Source: Bacteroidetes bacterium UBA7662 (GTDB lineage Bacteria; Bacteroidota; Bacteroidia; UBA7662). Taken from it: a DNA stretch of 64,000 bases. The stretch spans positions 35,265 to 99,264 of the forward strand of contig DLHS01000017.1 of the NCBI GenBank assembly GCA_002483345.1, written 5' to 3'. The translations under genes and the position numbers were made by a program. This document shows, one piece after another, positions 7,159-16,064 of the stretch (position 1 is its first letter; each line of letters begins with the position of its first letter). The notes below the pieces were generated by a model. That model was not told the DNA's origin. It did not search any database and saw only the letters and a list, made by a program, of their open reading frames with translations.

Positions 7159-8984
7159 GCCGCTACCTGACGGGAAGCCCGCACAGGCAGTTCGAAAAGC
7201 ACGGAAGTCCCCTCTCCGGGTTGTGAAATCACTTCCATCCTGCCTCCCAGCAAATCGGTTCTTGCCCGTAAATTTCCCCAGCCAATGCCCGAACTGCGAC
7301 TGATACGGTCTGTCTGGAAACCAATACCATTGTCACGCATCGAAATCAGCAACTCTTTTTCATCCAGCTGAATATCAAGCACAATACGGCTGGCATAGGC
7401 ATGCTTCAGCATATTGCTCAGTACTTCCTGTACCATGCGGTATACCGAAAGTTCAAAATCAGGCTCAAAACGATCCCCTTCAACCTCCATATACAGTTCT
7501 ATCTGCATGCCTCCGGCAACATTAATACGTTCTACTGTACCCCGAATGGCAGAAAATAATCCTTTGGAAGTCAGCGCTACGGGCATCAGGTTGTGCGAAA
7601 TAGCCCTTACCTCCTGTACTGCTTCGTCGAGCAGCCGAATCTGCTCCTGCACTTTTCCTTTCAGCATATCGTGCACCTGCAACTCGAAAATAGACCAGTG
7701 AAGTTTAGCAGCTGCCAGCAGTTGCCCCACACTGTCGTGCAGTTCCCGGGCGATGCGGCTGCGTTCCTTCTCCTCGGCCGCCAGGACGGCTTTGAAATTC
7801 TGACGTTGCAACTGGGCCTTTTCCGCCCGCTGCCTGGCCTGTAACCGGGCATATACATAACTGAAAAGCAGTAAAAGGCTGAGCAAGGCCGAAACAGCCG
7901 TCCAGAAAAGGCGGGCATTGGCAGCTTTCTGCTGTGAAAGCTCCAGTCCCTGTATCTCCTTCTCCTGCACCAATCTCCGGTTTTCCTGCTCCTTTTCCCG
8001 CATCTCAAATTTCTTTTCAAGCTGCAGAATTTTATGATTGCCGGCAATGGTAAACAAGCTGTCGTTGAGCAGACTAAAAGCCTTTTGATGCTGATAGGCC
8101 GCTGCATAAACCCCGGTTTCAGCATAGGCCTCCGCCAGATACCGGTGCGCTTTCAAAACCATCTGACTGTATCCTATCTGCCTTCCCAGCGGAATCGCTT
8201 CTTCCATCAGCGCGATTACCTGCTTTGGTTTTTGCCAGGCACGGTATAATTCCGCCTGATACAACCTGCTTTCGGCCATGCCGTTGAGGTCGTTTCTCAG
8301 CTTTCTGATCTGAAAAGAGGTCTCCATCAGCTTTTCCGCCTTGGTGTACTGCCCCATCAGCACTGCCAGACCACCCAGATGATCGAGCGAATAAGGCAGC
8401 CCAATGCTGTCGTTCCTTTTCAGCTTCATCTGATATACCTTTTCGTATAAAAATCCTGCTTTGGAATAGTCTCCCTGCATTTCGTACAACACCCCCAGGT
8501 TGTCGTAACCCCCTGTCAGTTTTGCCTCGTCTCCAATCGCTTCCAGGATGGCCACCCCTGTTTCCATTTGTTGAATCGACCCCTTCAGATCTCTCTTTTT
8601 ACCCTGATATCCCAATTGCAGATAGGCGTGTCCCAGTCCGCTGCTGTCTCCCAGTTCCTGATACAAATGAATGGCCCGGAGATGATCGCGCACTGCTGCC
8701 TCGTATTCCCCCTGATAGTAGTAAATCAGCGACCGTTTTTCATAAACATCAGCCTGTCCCTGGCGGTTGCGTAGTTTTTTGCTGAGGCCAAGGGCAGAAT
8801 CAGCCAGCGTCAGTCCCCGGTCGAGATCTGCAACCCACTCATCGTAAGGAATCCCCAGCAAAGCCTTTAATCGCTGGCCTTCCGACCATCCGGTTGCATT
8901 TTGCTGCAGGCTGTCGGAATAAACACCGGCATCCGCCGGGAGTACCCCGCTCAGGAGTAGAATAAAAAGCAGGAAACACACCAT
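7155..8984 (-). CDS. TPR-containing sensor histidine kinase (HisKA_3 / NarL-type)
   Basis: A 609-residue protein with a signal peptide, about six tetratricopeptide-type repeats in residues ~30-310 (for example YDNLGVLYEMQGDYSKAGFLYEKVYQ), a coiled coil, one membrane helix (LFWTAVSALLSLLLLFSYVY) and a cytoplasmic kinase core. The phosphoacceptor is His416 in SRIARELHDSVGQ, and the HATPase domain shows MRDNGIGF and GIGWGNLRARTDLLGG. The topology puts the TPRs in the periplasm. Such kinases normally pair with a LuxR-type response regulator, but none is encoded next to it. It is convergent with the DinB gene, overlapping by 4 bp. Confidence 0.93.
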   Translation of the reverse strand: MVCFLLFILLLSGVLPADAGVYSDSLQQNATGWSEGQRLKALLGIPYDEWVADLDRGLTLADSALGLSKKLRNRQGQADVYEKRSLIYYYQGEYEAAVRDHLRAIHLYQELGDSSGLGHAYLQLGYQGKKRDLKGSIQQMETGVAILEAIGDEAKLTGGYDNLGVLYEMQGDYSKAGFLYEKVYQMKLKRNDSIGLPYSLDHLGGLAVLMGQYTKAEKLMETSFQIRKLRNDLNGMAESRLYQAELYRAWQKPKQVIALMEEAIPLGRQIGYSQMVLKAHRYLAEAYAETGVYAAAYQHQKAFSLLNDSLFTIAGNHKILQLEKKFEMREKEQENRRLVQEKEIQGLELSQQKAANARLFWTAVSALLSLLLLFSYVYARLQARQRAEKAQLQRQNFKAVLAAEEKERSRIARELHDSVGQLLAAAKLHWSIFELQVHDMLKGKVQEQIRLLDEAVQEVRAISHNLMPVALTSKGLFSAIRGTVERINVAGGMQIELYMEVEGDRFEPDFELSVYRMVQEVLSNMLKHAYASRIVLDIQLDEKELLISMRDNGIGFQTDRISRSSGIGWGNLRARTDLLGGRMEVISQPGEGTSVLFELPVRASRQVAA

Positions 8985-9114
8985 AAATGCTTGATTGAAG
9001 GTCTAAATTTACACTATCCAAAGCATGGAACAGCCGCCAAAAAACCATTTCCGGCGCTCTTATCCGTGTCCCCACGGATGATTGTGCCTGTTTTGGTCTT
9101 ATTTTTTAACTGAC

Positions 9115-10206
9115 TTGAAAAGAAGTTTCGACTACCTCGTTGTGGGCCAGGGGCTCGCCGGCAGCCTGCTCGCCTGGGAGCTGGAAAAGGCAGGCAGTAC
9201 CGTGGCCATCATCGACCGCCACCGGGCAGGAGCCGCCAGCCGGGTAGCCTCAGGCATGTGGAATCCACTGACCTTTCGCCTGGTACTCAAATCATGGCGG
9301 GCCGATACCCTGTTGCCGGTGGCTATGGAGGTTTATACAGACCTTTGTGCACATTTTGGAGCTGAATGGCTTCATCCGGTTAACATCAGCCGGTCGTTTC
9401 CGGATCAGGCATATGTCAGGCTGTGGGAGGAAAAGTTGCTGGATCCTGCCTATGATGCCTATGTCAGACTGGCTTCTGCCGGAGCCGACACGCATGCCCG
9501 GCTCCGCTACCCGGCTGGTCGCGGAGAAGTTGCCGGGGCGGGATGGCTGGAGTTACCGCCTTTGCTGGCTGCTATCCGCAAACACTTCAAGCTTAAAGAC
9601 GCCCTTTTCGAAACAGAATTCGCTTATGCAGACATCCGTCTGCAATCAGATGGTATAAACTGGCAGGGCGTAGAAGCCTGTAAACTCATTTTTGCAGAAG
9701 GAAGTCTGCTTCAGCAAAATCCATGGTTCAACTGGATCCCCCTGAAACCTGCACAGGGTGATGTGCTCACCCTTCGCATACCGGAACTCAGGCTGGAACA
9801 GATTTACAATGCCGGCTTTTTTATCCTGCCCCTCGGCCACGACCAATACAGGGTAGGCGCCACTTACGAATGGGATGTGCTAAGCAAGCTGCCTACAGAG
9901 GCCGGAAAAGCAGAACTGCTGGACAAGTTCACGAAAGCCTATAGCGGTCATTATGAAGTCATCGACCACCAGTCCGGTATTCGCCCAACGGTTGCAGACC
10001 GCCGTCCGTTGCTTGGAATACATCCAGCCCATCCTGCTTTGGGTGTATTTAACGGGCTGGGCACCAAGGGGGTAATGACAGGCCCTTATTTTGCCCGGCA
10101 AATGGCTGCTTTCCTGCAAGGCAAATCGACTATTGAGGCGGAGGCAGATATTTTACGTTTTCGTAAACGTTACGAGAAATCCCGTGAAGCAGCGCAGAAG
10201 GCTTAA
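9115..10206 (+). CDS. FAD-dependent oxidoreductase, DAO family
   Basis: A ~363-residue flavoprotein related to D-amino acid or glycine oxidases. The dinucleotide-binding motif is YLVVGQGLAGSLLAWELE, followed by an acidic strand end (VAIIDRHRAGAASRVASG) and a C-terminal GIRPTVADRRPLLG and FNGLGTKGVMTGP that fit the FAD and substrate sites of the family. No ATG precedes the Rossmann motif; in-frame TTG codons at 9082 and 9115 are the candidate starts. The one at 9115 is preferred because it puts KRSFDYLVVG directly at the N-terminus. It is 20 bp upstream of surE. The substrate is unknown. Confidence 0.85.
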   Translation: MKRSFDYLVVGQGLAGSLLAWELEKAGSTVAIIDRHRAGAASRVASGMWNPLTFRLVLKSWRADTLLPVAMEVYTDLCAHFGAEWLHPVNISRSFPDQAYVRLWEEKLLDPAYDAYVRLASAGADTHARLRYPAGRGEVAGAGWLELPPLLAAIRKHFKLKDALFETEFAYADIRLQSDGINWQGVEACKLIFAEGSLLQQNPWFNWIPLKPAQGDVLTLRIPELRLEQIYNAGFFILPLGHDQYRVGATYEWDVLSKLPTEAGKAELLDKFTKAYSGHYEVIDHQSGIRPTVADRRPLLGIHPAHPALGVFNGLGTKGVMTGPYFARQMAAFLQGKSTIEAEADILRFRKRYEKSREAAQKA

Positions 10207-10226
10207 CTTTGCTTCAAACAAAAATT

Positions 10227-11009
10227 ATGTCACGTCCCCTGATTCTGGTTTGCAATGACGATGGTATCCACGCCCCCGGCATAAGGGCGCTTGTAAAGGC
10301 GGTTGAGCACCTGGGAGACCTGGTGGTGGTAGCTCCCGACAGCCCGCAGTCGGGCATGGGGCATGCCATAACCATCGGAGAACCCCTTCGCATCAACCAG
10401 AAAGAAGGGCTTTTTGAAGGCCACAAGGCTTTTGAAACCACTGGAACACCGGTAGATTGTGTGAAACTTGCTGTCGATAAAATACTCCACCGCAAACCTG
10501 ATTTGCTGGTGAGTGGCATCAATCACGGATCTAACAGTTCGATCAGTGTGATTTACTCCGGCACCATGTCGGCTGCTGTAGAAGGTGCCATTGAAGGGAT
10601 ACCGTCGGTTGGCTTCTCGCTCTGCGACTTTGCCTACGACGCTGATTTTACCCTGGCCGGAAAAATCGCCAGCCACATAGCCGCCAAAATACTGGAGCAC
10701 AAGCTCCCTTACGGCACCTTGCTCAATGTCAACATCCCCAAAATAGCGGAAAGCAATTACCGCGGTCTGAAAGTCTGCCGGCAGGCATCTGCCAAATGGA
10801 GCGAAAACTTTGATGAACGCATTGATCCGCATGGTAAAAAATACTATTGGATGACCGGCGAATTTCAGGTGCTTGAGAATGCTACCGACACAGATGAATG
10901 GGCACTTGCCAGCGGATATGCCTCGGTAGTTCCTGTACAATTCGACATGACCGCTCACCACGCCATACCCCTGCTAAACACCTGGAAATTAGATGAAACT
11001 GGCCAATAA
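10227..11009 (+). CDS. surE: 5'/3'-nucleotidase SurE
   Basis: A 260-residue protein matching SurE, a metal-dependent nucleoside monophosphatase linked to survival in stationary phase. The N-terminal metal site ILVCNDDGIHAPGI, the VVAPDSPQSGMGHAIT segment, the GTPVDCVKLA loop and the SGINHGSNSSISVIYSGTM motif are all present. The ATG at 10227 gives the usual N-terminus MSRPLILVCNDDG; an upstream in-frame TTG at 10209 is less likely. Its 3' end overlaps the next gene by 17 bp, and the run surE - small membrane protein - lpxB looks co-transcribed. Confidence 0.96.
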   Translation: MSRPLILVCNDDGIHAPGIRALVKAVEHLGDLVVVAPDSPQSGMGHAITIGEPLRINQKEGLFEGHKAFETTGTPVDCVKLAVDKILHRKPDLLVSGINHGSNSSISVIYSGTMSAAVEGAIEGIPSVGFSLCDFAYDADFTLAGKIASHIAAKILEHKLPYGTLLNVNIPKIAESNYRGLKVCRQASAKWSENFDERIDPHGKKYYWMTGEFQVLENATDTDEWALASGYASVVPVQFDMTAHHAIPLLNTWKLDETGQ

Positions 11010-11283
11010 CCTACCCGGAGGTCTGCTGCTGGGCCTGATACTGCCTGCACTTGCCCTGTTTGTATGCTATTTGTTCCTGAAAACGGATCAGGATTTCAGG
11101 GGGTTTCTGGCCGAATACCAGCGGGTACGCTTGTTATCACCCCTGTTGAGCCTCTCTGCCTTGTTAAATCTGGGTGCCTTTTATTTTTTCCTACAGAAAA
11201 ACTGGTATAAAACTGTCCAGGGAGTCATTTCCGCCACTTTGCTTTATGCCATCCTGATCATTTACCTCAAGTTTGTACTGTGA
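10993..11283 (+). CDS. Small three-helix membrane protein
   Basis: A 96-residue hydrophobic protein with three predicted membrane helices (LLLGLILPALALFVCYLFL, LSPLLSLSALLNLGAFYFFL, VISATLLYAILIIYL). No enzymatic motif is visible. It overlaps surE by 17 bp at its start and shares GTGA with lpxB at its end, so translation of the three genes is probably coupled. Small membrane proteins of this kind between surE and lpxB recur in Bacteroidota as far as I recall; a role in the inner membrane near lipid A synthesis is only a guess from position. Confidence 0.8.
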   Translation: MKLANNLPGGLLLGLILPALALFVCYLFLKTDQDFRGFLAEYQRVRLLSPLLSLSALLNLGAFYFFLQKNWYKTVQGVISATLLYAILIIYLKFVL

Positions 11284-12407
11284 AACTCTACATCATTGCA
11301 GGGGAAGCTTCCGGCGATTTACATGCGGCCAATCTGATAAAAGCCCTGAGACAACGGGAGCCCGGCCTTGAAATAAGGGCCTGGGGAGGCGATTTGATGG
11401 AAGCTGCCGGCGCCACCCTGGTAAAACACTACCGCGACCTGGCCTTTATGGGTTTTGCGGAGGTACTGATGCATTTGCCGACCATTCTCCGTAACCTGGA
11501 GTTCTGCAAACAAGACATACTGGCTTTCAAACCAGACGCCGTGCTTTTTGTGGATTACCCGGGTTTTAACCTCCGGATGGCTGAATTCGTCAAAAAACAA
11601 GGCATACCCACCTCCTACTACATCTCTCCCCAGCTGTGGGCCTGGAAAGCAGGGCGCGTCAAACAAATCAGGGCCTATATCGATCAGATGCTTTGTATAC
11701 TCCCTTTTGAGACCGGGTGGTATGCGAAACATGGGGTGGAAGCCCATTATGTAGGCCATCCGCTGCTGGATGCACTCGCAGCATATCCCTTTGACCCGGC
11801 CTTCCGCAATCATTTTGGCCTCGACGACCGGCCAGTGCTTGCCTTGCTGCCCGGCAGCCGGAGGCAGGAGATAGCTGTAAAGCTGCCCATCATGCTGGAG
11901 GCAGTTCGAAACAAACTTCCTGCCTTTCAGGTGGTGATAGCCGCGGCCCCCTCTCAGGATATGGCTGTCTACCAAAAGATAGTCGGCGACTATCCGGCTC
12001 AAATCATTGCAGGCCATACCTACGACCTGCTTCGCTGTGCCTCCGCAGCTATCGTGACTTCCGGTACTGCCACCCTTGAAACCGCGCTCATAGGAACCCC
12101 TGAAATGGTGGTATACAAGGGCAATCCCATCTCTTACTTTATCGGAAAACGGCTCATCAAGGTGAAATACATAAGCCTGGTGAACCTGATACTTGATTAC
12201 CCCTTGCTCACGGAGCTGATTCAGCACGACTGCAATCCGCCAAAAATTGCTGCCACACTCGAACACCTGCTTCAGGAATCCGAAACCAAAAAACTTCAGG
12301 CGGCTTATGTCGAGCTGCGCACCCTGCTGGGCGGAGCAGGAGCCTCCGAAAAAGCTGCTGCATACCTGCAAACTTTTATGAAAAGAGGCTTGCCGGATTC
12401 AAAATAA
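11280..12407 (+). CDS. lpxB: Lipid-A-disaccharide synthase LpxB
   Basis: A 375-residue GT19 glycosyltransferase that joins UDP-2,3-diacylglucosamine to lipid X to make the lipid A disaccharide at the inner membrane. Motifs present are the N-terminal IIAGEASGDLHAANLI, FVDYPGFNLRMAEF, YYISPQLWAWKAGRVKQI, LLPGSRRQEI and the nucleotide-sugar site VTSGTATLETALIGTPEMVV. It starts at GTG 11280, overlapping the stop of the small membrane gene. Length and motif order are normal for the family. The presence of LpxB shows an outer membrane with lipopolysaccharide. Confidence 0.97.
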   Translation: MKLYIIAGEASGDLHAANLIKALRQREPGLEIRAWGGDLMEAAGATLVKHYRDLAFMGFAEVLMHLPTILRNLEFCKQDILAFKPDAVLFVDYPGFNLRMAEFVKKQGIPTSYYISPQLWAWKAGRVKQIRAYIDQMLCILPFETGWYAKHGVEAHYVGHPLLDALAAYPFDPAFRNHFGLDDRPVLALLPGSRRQEIAVKLPIMLEAVRNKLPAFQVVIAAAPSQDMAVYQKIVGDYPAQIIAGHTYDLLRCASAAIVTSGTATLETALIGTPEMVVYKGNPISYFIGKRLIKVKYISLVNLILDYPLLTELIQHDCNPPKIAATLEHLLQESETKKLQAAYVELRTLLGGAGASEKAAAYLQTFMKRGLPDSK

Positions 12408-12454
12408 ATACCGAGAATTGCAATCCCTAAGCGGATGGCTCAGGGTACTTTATC

Positions 12455-12531
<77 letters not shown>

Positions 12532-12534
12532 CAC

Positions 12535-12571
12535 AGAGGTTGTTTCGTCAGGAAGCAACCTCTTTTTTATT
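12535..12571 (+). terminator. Rho-independent terminator of tRNA-Ala
   Basis: AGAGGTTG at 12535-12542 pairs with CAACCTCT at 12556-12563, with extra pairing of TTTC against GGAA inside, and is followed by a T-rich run. It starts three bases after the encoded CCA of the tRNA, so it ends the tRNA transcript. Confidence 0.9.
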
Positions 12572-12574
12572 TTG

Positions 12575-13305
12575 CCGGGCACGGTTCATTTCTCTCCTCC
12601 AACAGCAAAACCACCACCAATCATTATATAGCCCGCCCCTCTACACGCCTGTCTCCTGCCCTCATTTGTCCAAAGCACAAAAATTGAAAACATTTGACCG
12701 GATTTTTTATCGTGGCCTGACACAAGCCGAACCCGGGCAGTCACTTTTCTTCCACTTTTGGGATAAATCTGCCCATTATTGGTCGTTTTCTGCACATTAT
12801 CAGCATATGCGTAGGGCAAAAGACGGCCCGGATATAAAAGAAAAAAGCCCCGGCGGGGCTTCTTTCATTCTTGGTTTAGTTAGCAGACAACGGGGAAATG
12901 GCGTTTTCAAACCATTTATGTCTTCTTCATTTTCATCGATGCCGACCCCTGCTAAACAAGGTCGTTCCAATATTCTTATTGATATCAGTACAAACAGTGT
13001 TCCTGTTTTCAGGATTACTGAAAAGACAGGCGAATGAAAATCATGCCTGGTAAAAAGAAAAATCAGCATTTCACAAAGACACTTCAGACACATCAAGGAC
13101 CTAAGCCAACTCACAATGAGTCATTCTCCAAAATGTGGAATCGCAACGCCGTCTTTCCCAAGAACGGAAAAGCAGACAACCATTATGCTCCTTATGATCG
13201 ATTAATAATAGACTTCATTTCTTTTCAGGCTTATTTTAAGCCTCCAAATGCAAGAAATATTTACATAAATTGGAAACAGTAGGGGTATAAAACAGGGATA
13301 TTTCC
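12575..13305. other. Gap of about 730 bp without a convincing gene, hairpin-rich
   Basis: Short frames in this stretch (up to about 100 codons) have no recognisable domains, odd composition and no conserved signals, and the longest one reads through the tRNA. Instead there are several inverted repeats: AAGCCCC/GGGGCTT at 12845-12861, AAATGG/CCATTT around 12896-12918, CCTGTTTTCAG/CTGAAAAGACAGG at 13002-13030, and AGGCTTA/TAAGCCT near 13229-13246. A structured non-coding RNA, most likely on the minus strand, would fit, but I do not recognise any known RNA family. Confidence 0.4.
12839..12865 (-). terminator. Strong stem-loop with T-run on the minus strand
   Basis: AAGCCCC (12845-12851), loop GGC, GGGGCTT (12855-12861). 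Read on the minus strand the stem is followed by TTTTTTCTTTT, the form of a rho-independent terminator; on the plus strand the tail is TTCTTTC, weaker. No annotated gene enters it from the right on the minus strand, so it may end an unrecognised small transcript starting between 12870 and 13330. Confidence 0.7.
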
Positions 13306-13313
13306 TATTTTTG
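13306..13313 (+). promoter_or_regulatory. Bacteroidota -7 box TATTTTTG upstream of the NtrC-type regulator
   Basis: TATTTTTG matches the Bacteroidota -7 consensus TAnnTTTG and ends 19 bp before the ATG at 13333, a normal short leader distance in this phylum. A -33 TTTG at the expected spacing is not evident, so support comes from the -7 element and position only. Confidence 0.45.
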
Positions 13314-13332
13314 GAAAACCCTAAGCTATCCT

Positions 13333-14670
13333 ATGGCTCGCATTTTTATCGTCGAAGACGAACCCATCTATATGAAGACCATCAAGTACATCGTGGAGCT
13401 AAACCCCGATAATGAGGTCTTTTGCTATACATCGGGTAAAGAAATGATTAACAACCTGCACAGGAGGCCGGATGTTATCACCCTGGATTACTACCTGCCC
13501 GACATGTCGGGTGCCGAGATACTCAAACACATCAAAAGTTTCGACCCGGACATCTATGTCATCATGCTTTCCGGTCAAACCGATGTAGGAACAGCTGTTA
13601 AACTCCTGAAAAATGGCGCCTACGATTATATCACCAAAGACAACGAGACCAAAGACCGGCTCATCAATACCATCAACAACATCATCAGCAACCAGAAGAT
13701 TGTCAAGGAAAACCGGATGCTGAAAGAGGAACTGGGCAAGAAGTATGACTTCTCCCACTCCATTGTCGGTCAGAGCGACAGCATAAAATATGTCTTTACC
13801 CTGCTTGAAAAAGCCATCAAAACCGACATCATCGTCTCTATATATGGAGAATCAGGCACTGGTAAGGAACTGGCTGCCAAGGCTATTCATTACAATTCTA
13901 CCCGTTCCAAAGGTCCCTTTGTTCCTGTAAACATGGCTGCCATTCCCAACGAACTGTTGGAAAGTGAGCTATTCGGTCATGAGAAGGGTTCATTTACCGG
14001 TGCCAACACCCGGAAAATCGGCAAGTTTGAGCTGGCCAACAACGGCACCCTCTTTCTCGATGAGATTGCTGAAATGGACATCTCCCTGCAGGCCAAAATA
14101 CTGCGGGTGTTACAGGAAAAAGAACTCAGCCGGGTGGGTGGTAATGAAAACGTCAAGATCAATTGCCGGGTCATTGTGGCTACCAACCGTAACCTCAAGG
14201 AAGAAGTCACCAAAGGTAATTTCAGGGAAGACCTTTATTACCGTCTGCTGGGTTTACCTGTACAACTCCCACCCCTGCGTGAGCGCAAATCGGACATTCC
14301 GGTTCTTGCGAAGCACTTTGTGAATGAGTTTGTAAGGGAGAACAAACTCCTGAACCTCAAGCTGTCGAAGGAAGCCCTTGACAAGCTCTCCAATTATTAT
14401 TTCCCCGGCAACGTAAGGGAACTAAAAGCCGTTGTTGAATTGGCCTGTGTCATGACCAACGCGGTAGAAATCACCGAAAATGACATCCATTTCCAGAACG
14501 ACAACGAGCCGATGGAATGGTTGCAGGAAGAACTTACGCTGCACGACTTTGAACGCCGTCTGATCAGGTATTATCTTGACAAATACCAGAACAATGTCAT
14601 TACGGTTGCCAACAAACTCGACATTGGTAAATCTACCATTTACCGCATGCTTCAAAACCAGGAACTTTAA
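13333..14670 (+). CDS. Sigma-54-dependent response regulator, NtrC family
   Basis: A 445-residue regulator with three modules. Residues 1-120 are a receiver domain with phosphoacceptor Asp52 (TLDYYLPDMSG) and acidic pocket ED at 8-9. Residues ~140-380 are the AAA+ domain with Walker A GESGTGKE at 172-179, GSFTGA at 219-224 (the sigma-54-contacting loop, usually GAFTGA) and Walker B GTLFLDEIAEM. Residues ~405-445 are a Fis-type HTH (VANKLDIGKSTIYRML). It should activate RNA polymerase with RpoN after phosphorylation. No histidine kinase is adjacent, so its partner must be elsewhere. It lies 17 bp upstream of the dipeptidase gene and may be co-transcribed with it. Confidence 0.95.
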   Translation: MARIFIVEDEPIYMKTIKYIVELNPDNEVFCYTSGKEMINNLHRRPDVITLDYYLPDMSGAEILKHIKSFDPDIYVIMLSGQTDVGTAVKLLKNGAYDYITKDNETKDRLINTINNIISNQKIVKENRMLKEELGKKYDFSHSIVGQSDSIKYVFTLLEKAIKTDIIVSIYGESGTGKELAAKAIHYNSTRSKGPFVPVNMAAIPNELLESELFGHEKGSFTGANTRKIGKFELANNGTLFLDEIAEMDISLQAKILRVLQEKELSRVGGNENVKINCRVIVATNRNLKEEVTKGNFREDLYYRLLGLPVQLPPLRERKSDIPVLAKHFVNEFVRENKLLNLKLSKEALDKLSNYYFPGNVRELKAVVELACVMTNAVEITENDIHFQNDNEPMEWLQEELTLHDFERRLIRYYLDKYQNNVITVANKLDIGKSTIYRMLQNQEL

Positions 14671-14687
14671 CAACCAATAGCTATACC

Positions 14688-16064
14688 ATGCAAGGCGTAC
14701 AACCCTACATAGCCGAAAACAAACAACGTTTCCTCGACGAATTATTTGATTTGTTGCGGATACCTTCTGTTTCGGCCAATCCAGATTTTAAAGAAGATGT
14801 ATTTGAAGCAGCTGAATTTATCAAAAGCCGCCTCGAAGAAGCCGGTGCGGACCTTGTAGAGGTTTGCCCTACCGACGGTTATCCCATCGTTTACGGAGAA
14901 AAAATCATCGACCCGCAGCTGCCTACCATCCTGGTATATGGCCACTACGATGTGCAGCCTGCCGATCCGTACGAACTGTGGCACAGCCCTCCTTTTGAGC
15001 CTACCATCAAAAACGAAAAAATATACGCCCGTGGCAGTGCCGATGACAAAGGTCAGATGTATATGCATGTGAAGGCCTTTGAATTTATGATGCGGACCAA
15101 ACAACTACCCTGCAATGTGAAATTTATGATTGAAGGGGAAGAAGAAGTAGGTTCCGGCAATCTTGGTCCCTTCTGCATCGCCAACCGGGAGCGCCTGAAG
15201 GCAGATATCGTTCTGATATCGGATACTTCGATGATAGCCAATGACGTCCCCAGCATTGATGTTGGTTTGCGCGGATTAAGTTATGTGGAAGTAGAAGTAA
15301 CCGGCCCGAACCGCGATTTACATTCAGGGGTGTATGGTGGAGGTGTAGCCAACCCTATCAATATCCTGGCGAAAATGATTGCCTCGATGCACGATGAAAA
15401 CAACCACATTACCATTCCCGGCTTTTACGACAAGGTGGTGGCCTTGACGGCTACCGAGCGCAAAGCTTTGAATGAAGCTCCTTTTGATCTGGAGGACTAC
15501 AAAACCGACCTCGGCATAGCCGATGTATGGGGAGAAAAGGGTTTTTCGACCATCGAACGTACCGGCATTCGTCCGACCCTGGATGTTAATGGTATCTGGG
15601 GCGGTTATATCGGAGAAGGATCCAAAACCGTACTTCCTTCGAAAGCCTTCGCTAAAATTTCCATGCGCCTTGTTCCGAACCAGTCGTCGCACGAAATCAC
15701 CGATATCTTCAAAAAGCACTTTGAAAGCATTGCTCCTGCTGGTGTAAAAGTGGTTGTAAAGCCGCATCACGGGGGTGAACCGGTGGTAACGCCAACCGAC
15801 TCGCCTGCATATCTTGCGGCAGCTGATGCCATGCAGACTACTTTTGGCAAAACGCCCATCCCTACACGCGGTGGTGGCAGTATTCCGATTGTTGCCTTGT
15901 TTGAGAAAGAACTTGGATTAAAATCGGTGCTTATGGGCTTTGGCCTTGATTCGGATGCGTTGCATTCTCCGAATGAACATTATGGCCTCTTCAATTTTTA
16001 CAAAGGCATTGAGACCATTCCTTATTTCTTCGAGAATTTTACAGCCCGGAGCAAAAAAGCTTAA
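14688..16064 (+). CDS. M20 family dipeptidase
   Basis: A 458-residue metallopeptidase of the M20 family (carnosinase/PepV-like), expected to hydrolyse dipeptides in the cytoplasm with two zinc ions. The metal and catalytic motifs are in order: VYGHYDVQPADPYELW, ARGSADDKGQMYMH, MIEGEEEVGSGNLG, VLISDTSM and the C-terminal DALHSPNEHYGL. The central lid or dimerisation domain holds DLHSGVYGGGVANP. No signal peptide is present. It starts 17 bp after the NtrC-type regulator and overlaps convergently by 4 bp with the lipoprotein gene at 16061. Confidence 0.95.
   Translation: MQGVQPYIAENKQRFLDELFDLLRIPSVSANPDFKEDVFEAAEFIKSRLEEAGADLVEVCPTDGYPIVYGEKIIDPQLPTILVYGHYDVQPADPYELWHSPPFEPTIKNEKIYARGSADDKGQMYMHVKAFEFMMRTKQLPCNVKFMIEGEEEVGSGNLGPFCIANRERLKADIVLISDTSMIANDVPSIDVGLRGLSYVEVEVTGPNRDLHSGVYGGGVANPINILAKMIASMHDENNHITIPGFYDKVVALTATERKALNEAPFDLEDYKTDLGIADVWGEKGFSTIERTGIRPTLDVNGIWGGYIGEGSKTVLPSKAFAKISMRLVPNQSSHEITDIFKKHFESIAPAGVKVVVKPHHGGEPVVTPTDSPAYLAAADAMQTTFGKTPIPTRGGGSIPIVALFEKELGLKSVLMGFGLDSDALHSPNEHYGLFNFYKGIETIPYFFENFTARSKKA

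Noticed and set aside
11319..12371. 350-codon open frame antisense to lpxB
   Set aside because: It lies entirely opposite a gene with all LpxB motifs; long antisense frames are common in this codon bias.
12800..13114. 104-codon minus-strand frame
   Set aside because: It ends across a terminator hairpin and has no family features; a non-coding RNA explains the strand signal better.
13034..13282. 82-codon frame before the NtrC-type gene
   Set aside because: Lys/Asn/Gln-rich, no domain and it overlaps the hairpin-rich gap; not convincing as a gene.
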